A program made the translations under genes and the position numbers. 64,000 bases of DNA from Verrucomicrobiales bacterium (lineage in GTDB: Bacteria > Verrucomicrobiota > Verrucomicrobiia > Verrucomicrobiales > DEV007), in contig JAKISY010000002.1 in assembly GCA_021648365.1 (NCBI GenBank), positions 54,736 through 118,735 on the forward strand, given 5' to 3'. A model generated the notes under the pieces. The model saw only the letters and a list, made by a program, of their open reading frames with translations. It did not search any database and was not told the DNA's origin. This document shows, piece after piece, positions 60,021 to 64,000 of this stretch. Each line of letters starts with the position of its first letter. Positions within the stretch are counted from its first letter, which is position 1.

Positions 60021-61475
60021 ATGTTCGAACAAACTTTCAAAAACATCGACGACATCCTTTACAAGGACTCAGGCGCCGACAGCGAACTCGACTACATTGG
60101 CCAGACCTCCTGGATCATGTTCCTGCGCTACCTCGATGAACTAGAACAAGACAAAGCCGACGAGGCTGAGCTAGAGGGCAAAAAATACCGCTTCATCATC
60201 GACGAAAAATTCCGCTGGCCAAACTGGGCGATGCCCAAGGGAGCCGATGGCAAGATCGACCACCATGTCGCCATGACCGGACCCGACCTCATTGCCTTCG
60301 TGGATAAGGAACTCTTCCCCTACCTCGCTGGCTTTAAAGCTGCCACCGATGACCCGCAAACGCTGGAATACAAGATCGGCGAAATCTTCTCCGAACTGGA
60401 TAACAAAATTAAGAGTGGTTACAACCTGCGCGAGATCCTCGACTACGCGGACGAACTGCCATTCCGTTCCAGTAAAGACAAACACGAACTCTCCCACCTC
60501 TACGAAACCAAGATCAAAAACATGGGCAATGCCGGTCGCAATGGTGGACAGTATTACACCCCTCGCCCGCTCATCCGGGCCATGGTCGCAGTGACCGATC
60601 CCCAAATTGGCGAGACGATCTACGATGGCGCGGCTGGTTCCTGTGGATTCCTCTGCGAATCCTACGAATACATGCTCGAGCGCATGGATAAGAGCACCAA
60701 GAGCCTGAAAACACTTCAGGAAAAAACATTCTACGGCAAGGAGAAGAAGAACCTCGCCTACGTCATCGGCATCATGAATATGATCCTGCACGGCATCGAG
60801 ACGCCCAACATCATCCATACCAATACTCTGGGCGAAAACATCCGCGACATTCAGGAAAAGGATCGCTACCACGTCATTCTCGCCAACCCACCCTTTGGTG
60901 GCAAGGAGCGTGCCGAGGTGCAGCAGAACTTCGATATCAAGACTGGCGAAACCGCTTTCCTGTTCATGCAGCACTTCATCAAGTCGCTCAAGTCAGGTGG
61001 CAGAGCTGCCATCGTCATCAAAAACACAGTGCTGAGTAATACCGACAACGCCTCGGTCGCCCTGCGCAAACTCTTGCTGGAAAGCTGCAACCTGCACACC
61101 GTCCTAGACATGCCCGGCGGCACTTTTACCGGGGCGGGAGTCAAAACCGTGGTGCTCTTTTTCCAGAAAGGGGAACCCACAAAAAACATCTGGTTTTATC
61201 AGCTCAACCCGGGTCGCAACATGGGCAAAACCAATCCGCTCAACGACAAAGACATGGCGGAATTTGTCGAGCTGCAAAAAACCAAGCCGGAAAGCGAACA
61301 ATCCTGGAATCTCAAGGTGGCGGACGTCGATACCAAAACCTTCGACCTCAGCGTCAAAAACCCGAACACCCCGGAGGAAGCTCCGCTCAGAGAGCCCGAG
61401 GATATTTTGGAAGAAATGGAAACTCTCGACAAAAAAACGACGGAACTCCTCAGCTCCATCAAATCCCTGATTTAG
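60021..61475 (+). CDS. hsdM: Type I restriction-modification methyltransferase subunit
   Basis: A 484-residue HsdM from ATG 60021 (MFEQTFKNIDDILYKDSGAD); the frame extends upstream to 59976 but without a good start. The N-terminal helical HsdM_N runs to about residue 140. The N6-adenine methylase part has NGGQYYTPRPLIRAMVAVTD, GAAGSCGFLCESYEY (AdoMet site) and the catalytic NPPFGG. The C-terminus has SGGRAAIVIKNTVLSNTDN and PGGTFTGAGVKTVVLFFQKG. It methylates the target in complex with HsdS. Next gene after 15 bases. Confidence 0.96.
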   Translation: MFEQTFKNIDDILYKDSGADSELDYIGQTSWIMFLRYLDELEQDKADEAELEGKKYRFIIDEKFRWPNWAMPKGADGKIDHHVAMTGPDLIAFVDKELFPYLAGFKAATDDPQTLEYKIGEIFSELDNKIKSGYNLREILDYADELPFRSSKDKHELSHLYETKIKNMGNAGRNGGQYYTPRPLIRAMVAVTDPQIGETIYDGAAGSCGFLCESYEYMLERMDKSTKSLKTLQEKTFYGKEKKNLAYVIGIMNMILHGIETPNIIHTNTLGENIRDIQEKDRYHVILANPPFGGKERAEVQQNFDIKTGETAFLFMQHFIKSLKSGGRAAIVIKNTVLSNTDNASVALRKLLLESCNLHTVLDMPGGTFTGAGVKTVVLFFQKGEPTKNIWFYQLNPGRNMGKTNPLNDKDMAEFVELQKTKPESEQSWNLKVADVDTKTFDLSVKNPNTPEEAPLREPEDILEEMETLDKKTTELLSSIKSLI

Positions 61476-61490
61476 GCCCACCCGACCACC

Positions 61491-62981
61491 ATGAAGCCCG
61501 AATCCGTCACCCTCGAATACAAACGCGAACTCACCTCAGGGTTTGAAAAAGAGGCGGTCGCCTTTCTCAATCACTCTCTCGGTGGCGTGCTTTATATCGG
61601 AGTTGATGATGACGGAACTGCCGTAGGTATCGACGAGCCAGATGCCATTCAACTAAAAATAAAAGATCGGCTCAAGCACAATATCGCCCCCTCATGCCTC
61701 GGGCTCTTCGATGTGATTCTTGCCGAAATTGACAGCAAGCCAGTCATCAAAGTCATCTTCGCCTCCGGTACAGAAAAGCCTTACTATATCGCCAAACACG
61801 GCATGTCGCCGCGCGGATGCTACCTGCGCATCGGCTCAGCCAGTGAGCCGATGCTCCCCGCGCAGATCGAACAATTTTTCGCCAAAAGAACCCGCAACTC
61901 ACTCGGAAAAATCTCCTCGCCACGTCAGGATCTCCGCTTCGAGCAGTTGCAGATTTATTACCAAGCACTCGGGCATAAACTCAACGAAAACTTCCCCCGT
62001 AGCCTCGAACTCCTCACCTCTGAGGGGCTGTATAATTATGCTGCCTACCTGCTCGCCGATGAAAATAACATCTCCATCAAAGTCGCAAAATACAGCGGAC
62101 TGGATCGAGCGGATCTCATCGAGAGCAATGAATACGGCTACACCTCGCTGATCAAAGCCACCAAACAAGTGCTCGATAAGCTGGAACTAGAGAACCGGAC
62201 GAACACCCTGATCACCTCCAAAGAACGGAAAGAATCCCGCCCATGGCACGCCGTCGCGCTACGAGAAACCGTCATCAATGCCATCATCCACAACGACTAC
62301 AGCCACGAAGTGCCACCCAAGTTTGAGATTTTTGCAGACCGCTTAGAAATCACCTCAGCAGGCGGATTGCTCTCGAATCTCAGCCAAGAAGAGTTTTTCG
62401 CCGGCCACTCCGTGCCGCGCAATAAAGAGCTCATGCGTATTTTCAAAGACCTCGACCTCGTCGAGCAACTCGGCTCCGGATTGCCGAGGATTCTCCTCAG
62501 CTACCCCAGAAAACACTTTGTTTTTTCTGAAAACTTCCTCCGCTCCACCTTCCCAAATCATGAGGGGGCAATAGGTGGCCAAGTAGGTGGCCAAGTCACT
62601 GAAGACGAAGGAGATGCAGGAAAACTCAATCTAATAAAAGACACCCGTCCAATCACCCGTCCAATAGGTGGTCCAATAGGTGGCCAAGTCACTGAAGACG
62701 AAGGAGATGCAGGAAAACTCAATCTAATAAAAGACACCCGTCCAATCACCCATCCAATCGAAAATTTAACAGAGCGCCAAAGAAAAATTATCACCCTCAT
62801 GACAGCAGAGCCAAAAATCAGCAAGCGAGAGCTTGCAGAAAGATTATGTATCACTGCATCTACCGCTCAAGACCACATCGAAGCTCTCAAAAAGAAAGGT
62901 GTTTTGATCCGCATCGGCGGCACTCGCGGGCATTGGGAAACTACTGAAAATAATGGAGAAGGGATAATTGATCATGGATAA
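61491..62981 (+). CDS. AlbA/Schlafen-like, HATPase and winged-helix protein with a variable linker
   Basis: A 496-residue protein in the RM operon. Residues 1-130 are the AlbA_2 (Schlafen-type DNA-binding) domain: TLEYKRELTSGFEKEAVAFL, GGVLYIGVDDDGTAVGID, RGCYLRIGSASEPML. Residues about 240-355 form an HATPase_c_4-like domain (ALRETVINAIIHNDYSHE, QLGSGLPRILLSYP). Residues 366-427 contain a repeat of 31 residues (GGQVTEDEGDAGKLNLIKDT twice); its DNA unit is 93 bp, from 62586 and 62679. The C-terminal 70 residues are a winged helix (ISKRELAERLCITASTAQDH). Likely a regulator or helper of the RM locus; proteins of this family often are called RecG-related or divergent AAA-4. Confidence 0.85.
   Translation: MKPESVTLEYKRELTSGFEKEAVAFLNHSLGGVLYIGVDDDGTAVGIDEPDAIQLKIKDRLKHNIAPSCLGLFDVILAEIDSKPVIKVIFASGTEKPYYIAKHGMSPRGCYLRIGSASEPMLPAQIEQFFAKRTRNSLGKISSPRQDLRFEQLQIYYQALGHKLNENFPRSLELLTSEGLYNYAAYLLADENNISIKVAKYSGLDRADLIESNEYGYTSLIKATKQVLDKLELENRTNTLITSKERKESRPWHAVALRETVINAIIHNDYSHEVPPKFEIFADRLEITSAGGLLSNLSQEEFFAGHSVPRNKELMRIFKDLDLVEQLGSGLPRILLSYPRKHFVFSENFLRSTFPNHEGAIGGQVGGQVTEDEGDAGKLNLIKDTRPITRPIGGPIGGQVTEDEGDAGKLNLIKDTRPITHPIENLTERQRKIITLMTAEPKISKRELAERLCITASTAQDHIEALKKKGVLIRIGGTRGHWETTENNGEGIIDHG
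62586..62758 (+). repeat. 93-bp in-frame tandem repeat inside the AlbA/HATPase gene
   Basis: Unit 1 (62586-62678) and unit 2 (62679-62758, partial) are identical over their overlapping length except one base near the end (cgt/cat). Unit 1 is itself preceded by a 12-bp motif ggtggccaagta. The unit length is a multiple of three, so copy-number change keeps the frame and alters linker length only. Confidence 0.9.
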
Positions 62982-63047
62982 GGAACCATTCCAACGCAAT
63001 ACATCATCTATTCTGCATTTTCTATTTCCCATTGAAAGGGGGCTGGT

Positions 63048-64000
63048 ATGAAGAAGGGGTGGGAGATGAAAAGATTTGAGGAGTTGTGTCGGTTCATCAG
63101 AGGACCATTTGGTGGCAGCCTTAAAAAGAACTGTTTTGTGGAGTCTGGGTATGCTGTGTATGAGCAGCAACATGCCATATACAATCAGTTCGAAAATATC
63201 CGATATTTCATTGATGATGCTAAATTCGATGAAATGAAGCGCTTCGAACTTTTGTCTGGGGATCTAATCATGAGCTGTTCGGGAACAATGGGTAAAGTTG
63301 CCATTGTGCCTGAAAAAATTCAGCGGGGTATAATCAATCAAGCATTGTTGAAGTTAACTCCTACAAATTTTCTAAAAGTTGAATATTTAAGTCTTTGGAT
63401 GATTAGCAACAGCTTTCAAGAGAGCTTAGCTAAATATACAGTTGGGGCAGCTATTAAAAATGTAGCATCGGTTAAAATACTAAAGAAAATCAAAATCCCC
63501 ATCCCGCCGCTAGCCGAGCAGGAGGAGATTGTGGAGGTCTTGGACAAGGCCTTTGCCGCCATCGACCAAGCCAAGGCGAACCTCGAACAAAACATCGCCA
63601 ACGCCAAAGAACTCTTCCAATCCAAACTCCAGAGCTTTGACTACACTGAAAGCTCAATGGGTAACCTGGTTAATATAAAAACAGGAAAATTAAATTCAAA
63701 CGCTGCCGTTGAAGACGGCGAATTTCGATTTTTCACATGTTCAAGAGAAGTCTTTCAAATTGATCATTACGCCTTTGATTGCGAAGCGATTTTACTGGCA
63801 GGGAACAATGCATCCGGTGATTTCAACGTTAAGCATTACAAGGGGAAATTTAATGCGTATCAACGCACTTATGTAATCTCGATTTCGGATGAAGATAAAC
63901 TTGACTACCGATATCTTTATCACCAATTAACAAAAGGCTTAATAGAGCTAACGAGTAGATCTGTCGGTTCTAAAACGAAATTCTTAAGGATTGGGATGCT
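63048..64000 (+). CDS. hsdS: Type I RM specificity subunit (3' end outside window)
   Basis: An open frame from ATG 63048 gives at least 317 residues and runs off the window with no stop. The first target-recognition domain is residues 1-150 (FEELCRFIRGPFGGSLKKN, LLSGDLIMSCSGTMGKVAIV), the first conserved region is IPIPPLAEQEEIVEVLDKAF with AAIDQAKANLEQNIANAKEL, and the second recognition domain begins near residue 205 (MGNLVNIKTGKLNSNAAVE). The gene is AT-rich compared with hsdM, usual for these variable recognition genes. HsdR is expected further downstream. Confidence 0.93.
   Translation, partial: MKKGWEMKRFEELCRFIRGPFGGSLKKNCFVESGYAVYEQQHAIYNQFENIRYFIDDAKFDEMKRFELLSGDLIMSCSGTMGKVAIVPEKIQRGIINQALLKLTPTNFLKVEYLSLWMISNSFQESLAKYTVGAAIKNVASVKILKKIKIPIPPLAEQEEIVEVLDKAFAAIDQAKANLEQNIANAKELFQSKLQSFDYTESSMGNLVNIKTGKLNSNAAVEDGEFRFFTCSREVFQIDHYAFDCEAILLAGNNASGDFNVKHYKGKFNAYQRTYVISISDEDKLDYRYLYHQLTKGLIELTSRSVGSKTKFLRIGM

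Overview
The window looks like a chromosomal segment of a Verrucomicrobiota bacterium, probably Verrucomicrobiales. This is an inference from gene content: two very similar RAYT transposases, an RHS core of the style seen in that phylum, a PmoA-family protein, a GYF-domain protein and many lineage-restricted envelope proteins. No rRNA is present to settle it. Base composition is moderate, with local AT-rich islands at the RHS tip and immunity region (about 38.6-39.4 kb) and in hsdS (63.0-64.0 kb). LAYOUT: 1-5 kb holds a YggS-type PLP protein, RAYT copy 1, hemL and a Phd/VapC-type toxin-antitoxin pair. 5-10.3 kb is a minus-strand glycosyltransferase pair and a large membrane protein with a Lon-like domain. 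10.3-12.1 kb has a thioesterase, a GYF/PH protein and a decayed beta-propeller gene. 12.6-15.6 kb is a galE - mscS-like - signal-peptidase-like operon. 15.9-16.5 kb is a second toxin-antitoxin pair. 16.5-17.8 kb contains two adjacent decayed genes. 17.9-29.4 kb carries NHL, dipeptidase-like, phosphodiesterase-like, tandem Hsp20, host-attachment, esterase, phosphoesterase, PmoA-like, RlpA and MsrB genes. 30.4-36.4 kb has a tandem-domain NfeD protein diverging from dnaG-rpoD. 37.3-41.1 kb is an accessory island: RAYT copy 2, a 41-bp tandem duplication, an orphan RHS fragment, a putative immunity gene and a frameshifted RHS protein. 41.4-45.7 kb has a HEAT-thioredoxin protein and a catabolic cluster (RraA-like, M24 peptidase, SDR, broken MlrC). 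45.7-49.0 kb has a parvulin and a PhoD phosphatase. 49.1-56.4 kb is an eight-gene minus-strand operon. 56.7-59.6 kb has an amidase-like protein, a polyprenyl synthase and tRNA-Val(CAC). 60.0 kb to the end is a type I restriction-modification locus with an AlbA/HATPase gene between hsdM and hsdS. WORKING TOGETHER: the eight-gene operon joins a molybdate-type importer with a doubled binding protein, a MoeB/ThiF-like activator, a MoaD/ThiS-like carrier ending in GG, and a LolD/FtsX-type exporter with a two-anchor periplasmic partner. I infer one metal or sulfur-cofactor related envelope process; its purpose is not evident from sequence, and it is my best candidate for an undescribed system. TWO THEMES run through the window. 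First, several envelope proteins keep an enzyme fold but have lost catalytic or metal-binding residues: signal peptidase I, Lon-like domain, first ClpP-like domain of NfeD, amidase, and one ligand of a phosphodiesterase. Second, several genes are decayed by internal deletion or frameshift: class V aminotransferase, SGNH hydrolase, MlrC, beta-propeller and RHS. Two non-coding repeat families are visible: a MITE-like element of about 208 bp (two copies), and a palindromic repeat (three copies) that could be the substrate of the RAYT transposases.
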